NCBI GenBank assembly: GCA_041738285.1
Contig: JBGSQB010000178.1
Coordinates: 1-36,322, forward strand
Direction of reading: 5' to 3'
Source of the DNA: SZUA-521 sp041738285
GTDB taxonomy: Bacteria > Pseudomonadota > Gammaproteobacteria > Pseudomonadales > Azotimanducaceae
DNA length: 36,322 nucleotides
The notes under the pieces were generated by a model. It did no database searches and was not told the origin of the DNA. It saw only the letters and a program-made list of their open reading frames with translations. Every line of letters begins with the position of its first letter. Positions within the stretch are counted from its first letter, which is position 1. Made by a program: the position numbers and the translations under genes. Of this stretch, positions 16,948 to 24,867 are shown piece by piece.

Positions 16948-17985
16948 CTATCTGCCCGCCGCTTTGCCGACCGGCACGCCGTCGACAATCTGATCGAGAT
17001 ACTCCGACAGTCCATAACCTACGTGACCGTCGCATCGGTACTCGGTCATGCCTTCGGTGATGCGGGTCATCATCTCTTCACCGTCCGGACTCAATCGCCG
17101 ATTGCGCAACGGAATCAGCGACATCACCTCGCCGTCCACCAGATACTCTCGCACGTCGGTCTTGGCCCACAGCTTGAGCGTCGTCTGATTGTCGTTGTCG
17201 TCGTAGTTCGACTCGATGCGCGCATCGCGGATCAGCGTATAGGCGCCATCCTCCAGCACCATGCCACCTTTGCGCTGTTCACCTTTGGCATTGCAGGTGA
17301 TCGATACCATCATTGCAAAGTCGCGGCTGAAATTCATCGGCAGCCAGCGATACCAATGAATGTTCTGCCAGAAACGCGGGCCCCATGAGTGATCGCGCAA
17401 GCCGAGCCCGTCGATGTCGAACTTCTCTCCGGCGACTTCGATGCGCCCCTTCGCCGCCATGTGCTGTTCGTAGTGGCCACGGGCGAAGGCCTCTTCCGCC
17501 TTCTGCTCGATCTTGGAGCCGTCCTCATTGACCGGCTCGCCGCCAAACATCGGCGAGACGCCCTCGTAGTCGAGATCGATCTGCGCCTCGACCATCGGGT
17601 TATTCTTGAAGGCGGTTTTTGGGTCAGCCATCTCCTGGGGATTCTTCAGCAGACACACTTTGCCGCGGTAGCTGACCCGCAGTCGCTTGAACGGCTCGAT
17701 GACTTCGAACTTCATGCCGGCGCCATCGAAGCTCTCGTTCGATTTACCTTCGGGGCGTCCGAACATGAATCCAATTCGACCATCCGGCAGGTAGATGCAG
17801 CACGACATCTCACCTCGTCCTTCATTGGGTCGGTTGGCCAGACGAAACCAGCCGCCGATGCGGCGTTCGCGGTCGAATGCGTTGAAGTACATGCTCTCGT
17901 TGAAGTTCTGCGCTGACTCGATCGCATGCGTGTACTCATCTTCGGGTTCGAGCCGGATGCGTACGCCTTTACCTGCGGTTGCCAT
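16948..17985 (-). CDS. AttH/CrtC-like lipocalin-fold protein
   Basis: A 345-residue soluble beta-rich protein. The motif GLGLRDHSWGPRFW, followed by HWYRWLPMNF, is characteristic of the AttH/carotenoid-1,2-hydratase-like superfamily (two lipocalin-like barrels; the DUF7064/DUF7065 group is the likely annotation). Members are found near hydrophobic-compound metabolism genes and are poorly characterised. Here it sits between two SDR genes and near an SRPBCC protein, which suggests a role in modifying or binding a lipidic substrate. The start is ATG with GAGG upstream. No signal peptide. Confidence 0.75.
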   Translation of the reverse strand: MATAGKGVRIRLEPEDEYTHAIESAQNFNESMYFNAFDRERRIGGWFRLANRPNEGRGEMSCCIYLPDGRIGFMFGRPEGKSNESFDGAGMKFEVIEPFKRLRVSYRGKVCLLKNPQEMADPKTAFKNNPMVEAQIDLDYEGVSPMFGGEPVNEDGSKIEQKAEEAFARGHYEQHMAAKGRIEVAGEKFDIDGLGLRDHSWGPRFWQNIHWYRWLPMNFSRDFAMMVSITCNAKGEQRKGGMVLEDGAYTLIRDARIESNYDDNDNQTTLKLWAKTDVREYLVDGEVMSLIPLRNRRLSPDGEEMMTRITEGMTEYRCDGHVGYGLSEYLDQIVDGVPVGKAAGR

Positions 17986-18031
17986 GTGATTGCCTCGTCC
18001 GATCTATTCACGACTCATTACATTCGATGAA

Positions 18032-18817
18032 CTACACAGAATCCAGCGAAAGCACCGGCGGCCGCTTGCCATCGACATCCGTGAATCCGTAGTGCTGCGC
18101 GAGCGCCGCGGACACGAGTGCTTGTCCCGTACGGTCGATCACCTCCGGGTCACTCGCGAGCGCTGCAACCGCACGGCCAGTGAAACACGGGGATTCCGAT
18201 GTGCTCAGATCGAGTGCATCGGCGAACTCCAGCACACGCTCGGTTCGAACGAGTCCGGGATACAACGCAACGGTTGTGACACCCTGCGGTGTCAGCTCAT
18301 GCGCCATGTCGGCAGCGAGTTTGTCCGTGGCTGCCTTTGCGGCACCATAGATCGTGTTCCCAAGGTATTTCTGCGCCGCCCAGAAGGACAGATGCACGAT
18401 CAATCCGCGCCCTTTCGCAACCATGGCCGGCGCAACCAGGCGCGAGGCAACGAATGCGGCGCGCACACCCGCCTGAAACATGGCATCCCAGCGCCACAGC
18501 GGCTGCTCCCAGAACGGCGCAGGCCAGGTGAACGCACCGTCTTCGACCATGCGCTCATAGCCACCCCAGGCTGCGTTGACGAGGATGTCGACCGCGCCGC
18601 TGCGATCTTCGATCTGCGCGTGTGCCGCGGTCACCGCGGCATCATCGGTATGATCGCACGCAATGCCGATGGCAGCGCCCATGCGGGGCGCCGCGCTGCG
18701 TCCCGTGTAGTAGACGGTCGCCCCCGATTCGAGCAGCCCTTCCACGACACCCAGACCCACACCCTTGGTGCCGCCAGTGACCCACGCGATGCGACCTTCC
18801 AGCGCGACGCTACTCAT
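18032..18817 (-). CDS. SDR-family oxidoreductase, DHRS1-like
   Basis: A 261-residue short-chain dehydrogenase. The cofactor motif TGGTKGVGLG follows the start MSSVALEGRIAWV, and VNAAWGG replaces the usual NNAG. Active-site residues are the Ser in VHLSFWAAQKY and YGAAK as YxxxK. The DMAHELTPQGVTTVALYPG stretch and the sequence around it resemble the DHRS1 group. The ATG at 18817 overlaps the methyltransferase stop by eight bases and follows GGAAGGTAGCC, so they are coupled. A longer frame runs through the methyltransferase gene in another phase and is not credible. Substrate unknown. Confidence 0.88.
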   Translation of the reverse strand: MSSVALEGRIAWVTGGTKGVGLGVVEGLLESGATVYYTGRSAAPRMGAAIGIACDHTDDAAVTAAHAQIEDRSGAVDILVNAAWGGYERMVEDGAFTWPAPFWEQPLWRWDAMFQAGVRAAFVASRLVAPAMVAKGRGLIVHLSFWAAQKYLGNTIYGAAKAATDKLAADMAHELTPQGVTTVALYPGLVRTERVLEFADALDLSTSESPCFTGRAVAALASDPEVIDRTGQALVSAALAQHYGFTDVDGKRPPVLSLDSV

Positions 18818-19448
18818 GGCTACCTTCCTGCTGCGACGTGGCAGTGACAATCCACAGCGGATCTCCCACTCGGGGTGAGCGATCGATGTACCGCGGCGGG
18901 GAGAATCCGCCCGCGAGTTCGAAGTAGGTACCGACCAGGCGGATGCGATCGGCGGCGTTGAGCTGATGGAACGCGCGAATGGCCTTTGTTGGAAAACACC
19001 GGTGAGACATGGCAATAACCAGTCGACCGCCTGGCAGGAGGACGCGGGCGATGTCGCGAAAGACTTCGACTGGCCGCACCAGGTACTGCACCGACACAGC
19101 CACGGTCACCGCATTGAAGGTGCCCATAGCGAAGGGCAGTCGGGGATCGACGTTGAGATCCTGCACCACACGCTCATCGAGCCGCGGGTTTGCGGCGAGT
19201 TCTTCGGCATTCATTCCGAGACCAGCGACATGCTCGAAGGCGACGTCCATCGGCAGGTGCGATACCCAGGACGACATGAGGTCGAGCACTCGGCCACCGC
19301 CCGGCAATGTCTCGCGGTAGTAGTCCGTGAGCGCTTCGATCGTGGTCGCATCGATGTGCTGGACCAGCCTCGGCACGCGGTAAAACAGTCCGTCGTCGCT
19401 CGCATCCACGCGGGCGAATAGTTCTGGTGGAAGTAATCCCTCACCCAT
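18810..19448 (-). CDS. Class I SAM methyltransferase with atypical motif I
   Basis: A 212-residue Rossmann-fold methyltransferase. Motif I is VLDLMSSWVSHLP instead of the common VLDxGxGxG, and is followed by GLGMNAEELAANPRLDERV, VVQDLNVDPRLPF, the motif IV-like FNAVTVAVSVQYLVRP and VLLPGGRLVIAMS. I recognise this DLMSSW variant as a recurring family, so the change is not damage. The acceptor is unknown. The start is uncertain: ATG 19448 precedes the conserved part (MGEGLLPPELFARVD), while the frame stays open to 19544. It is first in the minus-strand run and overlaps the following SDR. Confidence 0.83.
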   Translation of the reverse strand: MGEGLLPPELFARVDASDDGLFYRVPRLVQHIDATTIEALTDYYRETLPGGGRVLDLMSSWVSHLPMDVAFEHVAGLGMNAEELAANPRLDERVVQDLNVDPRLPFAMGTFNAVTVAVSVQYLVRPVEVFRDIARVLLPGGRLVIAMSHRCFPTKAIRAFHQLNAADRIRLVGTYFELAGGFSPPRYIDRSPRVGDPLWIVTATSQQEGSHE

Positions 19449-19545
19449 GGCCCATGATACTCCGCCGCTTACAACCGGTTTACGGATTCGCCAGTGACGC
19501 ATCCTGGGACCTTGGGCCATCATCGATGGCGCTGGGAGGCACACA

Positions 19546-19737
19546 ATGAAAATCAGTCGCGATAAACAGACGAAGTTCTGGACGCTGACCTCGGACGCGC
19601 ACGTGCTCTACAAGGGTCGTCGCAGTCCCTGGGACGACCCCACCATTATTCGGCAGGCGCAGCAGCGGGAAGAGGGTATTCGCGCCGGCGCGAGTAGCGC
19701 ACCAAAGGATGCGCGCAGCGCGCCGAAGCGGGACTGA
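19546..19737 (+). CDS. Small hypothetical protein
   Basis: A 63-residue basic, hydrophilic protein (MKISRDKQTKFWTLTSDAH...) with no transmembrane segment and a disordered Ala/Ser/Lys-rich tail (ASSAPKDARSAPKRD). I do not recognise it. It is supported by a good ribosome site (GGGAGG seven bases before the ATG) and by lying in otherwise empty sequence, divergent from the methyltransferase gene. Palindromic element C starts 24 bases after its stop. Confidence 0.55.
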   Translation: MKISRDKQTKFWTLTSDAHVLYKGRRSPWDDPTIIRQAQQREEGIRAGASSAPKDARSAPKRD

Positions 19738-19761
19738 CCGCGGGAAACAGGGACACCTGAG

Positions 19762-19881
19762 GGGACAGTGTACTTGTTCAGGTGCGGAAACTATCCCCGG
19801 AGCTAGGCCACTCATCGATGGCCAAGCCGCCACCGCGTAGCCCCGGGGATAGTTTCCGCACCTGAACAAGTACACTGTCCC
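19762..19881. repeat. Palindromic element C with perfect 39-bp arms
   Basis: Arms 19762-19800 and 19843-19881 are perfect inverted copies of 39 bases. The 42-base centre continues the pairing (19802-19805 with 19838-19841) and holds a GGCCA/TGGCC hairpin. The tip motif GGGGACAGTGTACTTGTT relates it to elements A and B. CACCTGA at 19754-19760, just outside, can pair with TCAGGTG inside the left arm, allowing an alternative fold. The right arm ends one base before the GTG start of the MATE gene, so the element forms its entire leader. Confidence 0.92.
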
Positions 19882-19882
19882 A

Positions 19883-21247
19883 GTGAACCAACCCTCCGCA
19901 CCCCCTGGGCAGCGCAGTCGCGGCACCGACCTGACCCAAGGGGACGTCGGACGGGGCCTCTTCCGGTTGACCGCGCCGATGATGCTGGCGGTTTCATCTT
20001 CGATCATCGTGCAGATGATCGAAATCGGTTTCATCGGCCAACTCGGCACCGATCAGCTCGCCGCTGTCACATTTACCTTCCCGATGACCATGATGCTGAC
20101 GAGCATCGCGCTCGGCATCAGCATCGGCACCTCGTCGGTCATCGCCCGGCGCGTCGGCAGTGGCGACTGGGACGCGGTCAAGCGCCTCACCACGCACGGT
20201 CTTTTGCTCGTATTCGCGCTGCTGTCGGTGCTGGCGCTGATCGGTGTCGCCACCATCGAACCGACCTTCCGCGCCCTCGGCGCGAGCCCCGCGGTGATCG
20301 ACCACATCGAGTCGTACCTGCTCATCTATTACCCAGGCACGGTGCTCTTCACCCTGACCATGGTCGCCGGCAGCGTGATGCGCGCGACCGGGGATGCGCG
20401 CGTGCCCGGCCTCATCATGACGGCCGGCGCTGGCCTGAACCTTCTCCTCGATCCCATCCTCATCTTCGGGTGGTTGGGCGTGCCTCGACTGGAGCTGGCG
20501 GGTGCTGCCGCCGCAATGGTTGCCTCGCGCCTGATCATGACGATGGTGCTCGGCTACTACGTCATCGTGCGTATGGAGTTGCTGGTGGATCTGCGCCAGT
20601 GGCGGTCCGGCTTCGCCCAATCGGCTCGCGACATTCTCCATGTCGGTTTGCCGGCCATGGCCACCCAGCTCATCGGGCCGATTTCGGCGGCAATCATCAC
20701 CCGCATGCTCGCCTCGCACGGCCACGAGGTGGTGGCAGGGTTCGGAGTGGCCGGGCGCATCGAAGCGGTCGCGGTGATGCTGCTGTTTGCGCTGTCAGGT
20801 AGCATCGGGCCCTTCGTCGGCCAGAACTGGGGGGCCAATGCCAAGCCTCGCGTGCGGGAAGGCATGCGCGTCGCCTACCGTTTCTGCCTCGTCTGGGGCG
20901 CCTTCGCCTGCATCGCGCTGTGGCTGGGGGCCACAGCGCTGATCCCGCTCATCGACTCGCACCCAACAGTGATCGATGTCGCCTCGCAGTATCTGATGGT
21001 GGTTCCGGTCTCCTACGGCCTTTGGGGGGTACTGATGATGTCGTCGGCCGCATTCAACTCCCTCGGCAAGCCGATCCCCTCGACCATCATGGCGGCGACG
21101 CGCATGTTCGCGATCTACGTGCCGCTCGCCATGCTCGGCAACCAGTTGTGGGGTTACGGGGGAATATTCATCGCAACGGCCGTTGCCAACGCGGTCATGG
21201 GCTTCTGGGGCTACCTGTGGTTCAAGCGTGTCTTCTTCAGCGCGTGA
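19883..21247 (+). CDS. MATE-family efflux transporter
   Basis: A 454-residue inner-membrane protein with about 12 helices, of the MATE family, which exports cationic or aromatic compounds in exchange for Na+ or H+. The N-terminal DLTQGDVGRGLFRLTAPMM, GTDQLAAVTFTFP, and ATGDARVPGLIMTAGAGLN in helix 5 are typical; the second half repeats the six-helix pattern. The GTG at 19883 begins one base after palindromic element C and has no Shine-Dalgarno, but nothing upstream in frame is better. The stop overlaps the acyltransferase gene. Confidence 0.9.
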   Translation: MNQPSAPPGQRSRGTDLTQGDVGRGLFRLTAPMMLAVSSSIIVQMIEIGFIGQLGTDQLAAVTFTFPMTMMLTSIALGISIGTSSVIARRVGSGDWDAVKRLTTHGLLLVFALLSVLALIGVATIEPTFRALGASPAVIDHIESYLLIYYPGTVLFTLTMVAGSVMRATGDARVPGLIMTAGAGLNLLLDPILIFGWLGVPRLELAGAAAAMVASRLIMTMVLGYYVIVRMELLVDLRQWRSGFAQSARDILHVGLPAMATQLIGPISAAIITRMLASHGHEVVAGFGVAGRIEAVAVMLLFALSGSIGPFVGQNWGANAKPRVREGMRVAYRFCLVWGAFACIALWLGATALIPLIDSHPTVIDVASQYLMVVPVSYGLWGVLMMSSAAFNSLGKPIPSTIMAATRMFAIYVPLAMLGNQLWGYGGIFIATAVANAVMGFWGYLWFKRVFFSA

Positions 21248-22271
21248 ATCGATCCTGCGCCGAATTCTGACGATACCCGCGGTGTTCGTTGCCATGTTGC
21301 TGGTTGGCCTGAGCCTGCCGCTGCTGGTGCCGGCTGCCCTGCTGCTGTCCATGCACAGTGCGATGCGCGGCGTGGCCCGCACGGTGGCTTTCATCTTCTG
21401 TTACCTGTGCTGTGAGGCAGCGGGTATCGTGGTATCGGCGTGGCTGTGGGTCGTCTACCGCGCGCCGCAACGTGACGATCACCGATGGCCTGCGTATCTC
21501 GACGCCAATCACAAACTCCAGTGCGCCTGGGCAGCGGCGCTCAAGCGCGCCGCCGAGTATCTCTTCGACCTGCACTTCGATGTGCGCGGCATTGAAGCCC
21601 TGCGCGGCGACGGCGCGATCATGATGGCCCGCCATGCCAGCATGGCCGATACGGTCATTCCGATGGTGTTTTACGCGATTCCGAACCGCATTCGCTTGCG
21701 CTATGTCCTGAAGAAGGAGCTGTTGTTCGATCCATGCCTCGACATCGTCGGCAATCGCCTCCCCAACTGCTTCGTCGATCGCCACGCCGAGGATGGCCCC
21801 GCAGAGGCGACGCGCGTCGCTGATCTGCTGACAGACCTTGCACCCGACGAAGGCATACTCATCTTTCCGGAGGGAACACGGTTTCTGCCCGAGCGCCGGG
21901 CGCGCGTGCTCGAACGCCTCGCCGCCATCACACCTGCAGACGAAATGGCGCGGATGCGAGCCTGGACCGATCTGCTGCCGCCGCGACGCGGCGGGCCGCT
22001 TGCGCTGTTGCGCAACAACCCCGGACGCGACCTGGTGTTCTGCGCCCACACCGGTTTCGAAGGTTCCACGCACTTTCGCAATCTTGCCAACGGCGCTTGG
22101 ACCGGCGCGCGCATCCGCATCCGCTTCTGGCGCATCGCGCATGGCGACATTCCGACTGTGCAGGATGCGCAGGCGCGCTTCCTGTTTGCCCAGTGGGATC
22201 GCATGCAGGAGACTGTCAGCGACCTCAAGGGTATGGAAGACACTGATGGACAAGAGCGAGTTCTACCGTAA
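21228..22271 (+). CDS. PlsC-like 1-acylglycerol-3-phosphate acyltransferase family protein
   Basis: A roughly 347-residue membrane-associated acyltransferase. Two hydrophobic segments (about residues 14-75) precede the LPLAT domain with the HX4D motif ARHASMADTVIP and the acyl-binding FPEGTR. VDRHAEDGP lies between them. Family members acylate lysophospholipids or related lipids. I put the start at GTG 21228, which overlaps the MATE gene by 20 bases; a TTG at 21183 and later non-ATG codons are alternatives, so the N terminus is uncertain. The 3' end overlaps the CaiB gene by 26 bases. Confidence 0.85.
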   Translation: MSSSARESILRRILTIPAVFVAMLLVGLSLPLLVPAALLLSMHSAMRGVARTVAFIFCYLCCEAAGIVVSAWLWVVYRAPQRDDHRWPAYLDANHKLQCAWAAALKRAAEYLFDLHFDVRGIEALRGDGAIMMARHASMADTVIPMVFYAIPNRIRLRYVLKKELLFDPCLDIVGNRLPNCFVDRHAEDGPAEATRVADLLTDLAPDEGILIFPEGTRFLPERRARVLERLAAITPADEMARMRAWTDLLPPRRGGPLALLRNNPGRDLVFCAHTGFEGSTHFRNLANGAWTGARIRIRFWRIAHGDIPTVQDAQARFLFAQWDRMQETVSDLKGMEDTDGQERVLP

Positions 22272-23475
22272 CGCCCGTAGCGACCTCACGGGTCCGCTCT
22301 GCGGGATTACCGTGGTCGAGGCGACAACCACCTGGGCCGGGCCAATGGCCGGGTGCATTCTCGCTGACTTCGGCGCCCGCGTGATCAAGGTCGAACATCC
22401 AGCCGGTGAAGTCGCCCGGCGACTATTGCCTTTGATTCCGGGGTCGCGTGATCGCCTCTCGGTTGCCAATGAGACCGTCAACCGCAACAAGGAGAACGTC
22501 AGCCTCAAGCTGTCGACGCCGGCAGGACGCGACGCCTTCCTGAAGCTCGCGGCCACCGCCGACATCGTCATCGAGAACTTTCGGCCCGGCACGCTCGACG
22601 AGTGGGGCGTGGGCTACGCGCACGTGCACGCCGTGAACCCCGACATCGTCTACGTCTCCATCAGCGGCTACGGTCAGTTTGGCCCGATGAGCGATCGCGT
22701 CGGCTATGACCCGGGTGCACAGCACTTCGGCGGCTTCACTTCGCTCAACGGTGAGCCGAACGGTACGCCGGTCAAAGCACCCACCTACCTCGGCGACGAT
22801 CTTGCTGGCGTGCACGGCGCCCTCGGCGCGCTGGCTGCACTGCGCCATCGCGACCAGAGCGGTGAAGGCCAACATGTCGATGTCGCGCTGCTCGACAGCC
22901 TCCTGTTCCAGAGCAACGGCAAACTGTCGGCCGGCGCACTGGATATCCCACTCGTGCGTTACGGCAACGAGTTCGATCTGGCTGCGCCGGTCAATGCATA
23001 TGCGTGTCGCGACGGTCGTGTGTTCGCCGGTGTGCTGCTCGACACCCATTGGAAGGTGATGGTGCGGTTGCTCGGACGTGCTGAACTCGCCGATGATTCA
23101 CGTTACGCGAGCCTCGGAAGCCGTATCGCTCACCGCCAGGAGGTCGATACGTTGCTGGCCCAGTGGTGCGCCGCGCGCAGCGTCGCCGACGTCGTGAACA
23201 CGTTTTCCGATGCGGGTCTACCAGCCTGCCGTATCAACACATACGCCGAAGCCGCGCGCGAACCGCAGGTGCTCGAGCGCGACATGCTGCAACCGATGAC
23301 CCTCGCCGATGGCACGCAGGCGCCGCTGACGGGGCCAGCGGCCAAATTCTCACGCACGCCGACGCGTATTCGCAGCGCGGCCGAAGCGCTTGGAGCATCG
23401 ACCGACCGGGTGCTGAAAGAACTCGGATACTCGAGCGAAGCGATCAGTGCGCTGCGGCAGGAAGGATCCATTTAG
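22246..23475 (+). CDS. CaiB/BaiF family (class III) CoA transferase
   Basis: A 409-residue class III CoA transferase, which moves CoA between carboxylic acids via an aspartyl intermediate. PLCGITVVEATTTWAGPMAG is the N-terminal signature, NRNKENVSLKLSTPAGRDAF follows, and YLGDDLAGVHGALGAL contains the likely catalytic Asp184 (aligned by eye with Asp169 of formyl-CoA transferase). SGEGQHVDVALLDSLL is also standard. The ATG at 22246 (MDKSEFYRN) is the best start; the frame is open back to 21838 inside the acyltransferase gene without family similarity. It ends a tightly overlapping trio, so it is probably made with the transporter. Substrate unknown. Confidence 0.92.
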   Translation: MDKSEFYRNARSDLTGPLCGITVVEATTTWAGPMAGCILADFGARVIKVEHPAGEVARRLLPLIPGSRDRLSVANETVNRNKENVSLKLSTPAGRDAFLKLAATADIVIENFRPGTLDEWGVGYAHVHAVNPDIVYVSISGYGQFGPMSDRVGYDPGAQHFGGFTSLNGEPNGTPVKAPTYLGDDLAGVHGALGALAALRHRDQSGEGQHVDVALLDSLLFQSNGKLSAGALDIPLVRYGNEFDLAAPVNAYACRDGRVFAGVLLDTHWKVMVRLLGRAELADDSRYASLGSRIAHRQEVDTLLAQWCAARSVADVVNTFSDAGLPACRINTYAEAAREPQVLERDMLQPMTLADGTQAPLTGPAAKFSRTPTRIRSAAEALGASTDRVLKELGYSSEAISALRQEGSI

Positions 23476-23503
23476 CCCAACTTCCGCCAGAGCGGAAGTT
23501 GGG
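23476..23503. terminator. Perfect 12-bp hairpin after the CaiB gene
   Basis: The arms CCCAACTTCCGC and GCGGAAGTTGGG pair perfectly around the loop CAGA. The stem starts on the base after the CaiB stop codon and lies between convergent operons. No T-run follows on either strand, so if it terminates transcription it is not a textbook intrinsic terminator; the stem can be extended by wobble pairs. Confidence 0.65.
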
Positions 23504-23517
23504 TTAGCCAATGCCAT

Positions 23518-23540
23518 TCGGGGGCAAGCCCGCCCCCACA
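23518..23540. repeat. REP-like sequence
   Basis: TTCGGGGGCAAGCCCGCCCC, continuing CCACA, closely resembles the core of Pseudomonas-type REP elements (TTCGCGGGCAAGCCCGCTCC). It forms a 6-bp GGGGGC/GCCCCC stem (23520-23525 and 23532-23537). It sits in the convergent gap between the CaiB and SDR genes, a usual place for REPs. One copy is seen here; the genome-wide copy number is unknown. Confidence 0.6.
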
Positions 23541-23554
23541 AGATCCGTCCGACG

Positions 23555-24370
23555 CTACGCCTCACCGCGCGTCAACGTGATTCCGCCATCCACGGCCACC
23601 ACTTGACCCGTGATCATGCGCGCGGCGTCGGATGCGTAGAACACCGCTAGGTTACCGATGTCCTCCGGTGTTTGTTCGCCGCCTAGCGGCGTCATGCGTG
23701 TCACCACCGATTCGAAGATCTGCCGCGACGTCATGTTGGCGAACTCCGGCTGGCTCAGTTGCATGCGCGCGGTCAGCATTTCCCACGCGCGGGTCCATAG
23801 CAGCCCCGGGCAAATGCAGTTGACCCGGATGCGGCGTGGCGCGAGCGCGAGCGCAAGCGTCCTGGTCAGATGCACAACGCCCGCCTTCGCGGCGCCGTAG
23901 GCTGGCAGATCCGGACTCGGACCGAGTGCAGCGATCGATGCGATGTTGACGATGCTGCCACCGTCGTTCATGCGCGTGATCGCCGCGCGCGATGACGAGA
24001 ACGCGGTACGCAGGTTGTAGATGAGTTGCTCGTCCCACGCGGCGTCCGCCATCATCAGCGCAGGTTCGCCGTGCAGATCGTAGCTATCGAGGTTGAGGCC
24101 GCCGATGCCTGCGTTGTTCACCAGCACATCGAGGGCGCCGAGTTCGCGCGTGACCCGATCGATGCACTGCGCCATCGATTCCTGACTGGCCGCATCCGCC
24201 ACGAGACCGAGCGCCGGTGTGTCGAGAGACTCGGCAGTTGCGCGCGCGATCGATTCATCCAGATCCGTCACAGCGACCTTCGCACCCGCGCGCGCGAAGC
24301 AGGCCGCGATACCTGCGCCAATGCCACGCCCGGCTCCGGTCACAAGTACGGTCTTGTTCTTCAGATTCAT
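23555..24370 (-). CDS. SDR-family oxidoreductase
   Basis: A 271-residue short-chain dehydrogenase, last gene of the seven-gene minus-strand operon. Cofactor motif TGAGRGIGAG, acidic residue after beta-2 (VTDLDE, implying NAD+ preference), NNAGIGG, catalytic Ser in IASIAALG, YGAAK, and the C-terminal AVDGGITL. It probably oxidises a hydroxylated intermediate of the pathway encoded upstream. The ATG follows GAGGA. The gene lies 26 bases after the GMC small-subunit gene. Confidence 0.9.
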   Translation of the reverse strand: MNLKNKTVLVTGAGRGIGAGIAACFARAGAKVAVTDLDESIARATAESLDTPALGLVADAASQESMAQCIDRVTRELGALDVLVNNAGIGGLNLDSYDLHGEPALMMADAAWDEQLIYNLRTAFSSSRAAITRMNDGGSIVNIASIAALGPSPDLPAYGAAKAGVVHLTRTLALALAPRRIRVNCICPGLLWTRAWEMLTARMQLSQPEFANMTSRQIFESVVTRMTPLGGEQTPEDIGNLAVFYASDAARMITGQVVAVDGGITLTRGEA

Positions 24371-24396
24371 GTCCCATTCCTCAGTTGCAAACGTGA

Positions 24397-24864
24397 TCAG
24401 GGCGCGTCGCGATATATCTTCGCCCGCGCGCGGACAGGATCGAGCAGCGACCAGTCACCCTGCTCGACTTCGAACCCTTGCGGAAACGGTGGCCGTGGCT
24501 CCATGCCGAGGGAGCGCATCACGCGATTGTCGCGGTAGTAGCACTGCGCGATCAGCGCCACCAACACGCCCACCAGCGGAGAATTGGACGATCGAAAGCG
24601 CTCGCAGATGGTGGCCTGTGTACTCGCGTCTTGTTCTGCAAACGAGCCATCCGCAAGCGCGTCCAGCGTACTCAGCGCCGACACTACGGACGTCAAATTG
24701 GGGGTGAGCGTCGCCAGTACGTCCGCGAAGATGAGTTGATCATCCGCACCCGGGACACGGTAGTCTTCGCTTGCGGGAATCATGATGCGTGCGACCGCCC
24801 GCAGGGACTCACGCTGTCCGGAAGTCAGCGGATGATCATTGGCGATCAGATTTTTCTGCGTCAT
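24397..24864 (-). CDS. Gluconate 2-dehydrogenase subunit 3-like protein
   Basis: A 155-residue all-helical protein resembling the small subunit that accompanies GMC-type dehydrogenases (Gluconate_2-dh3 family). The LTSGQRESLRAVARIMIPAS and YRVPGADDQLIF stretches are typical. In characterised systems such a subunit is exported by the Tat pathway and helps mature or export the large subunit; here I see no signal peptide. It lies three bases after the GMC gene, which supports the pairing. Confidence 0.8.
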   Translation of the reverse strand: MTQKNLIANDHPLTSGQRESLRAVARIMIPASEDYRVPGADDQLIFADVLATLTPNLTSVVSALSTLDALADGSFAEQDASTQATICERFRSSNSPLVGVLVALIAQCYYRDNRVMRSLGMEPRPPFPQGFEVEQGDWSLLDPVRARAKIYRDAP

Positions 24865-24867
24865 GTG

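Noticed and set aside
18818..19015. SDR start at 19015
   Set aside because: It would lie within the methyltransferase gene; MSSVALEGRIAWVTGG at 18817 is the normal SDR beginning with a ribosome site.
21838..22245. Long N-terminal extension of the CaiB frame (545 residues)
   Set aside because: It runs through the acyltransferase gene in another phase and shows no CoA-transferase similarity; the family start is at 22246.
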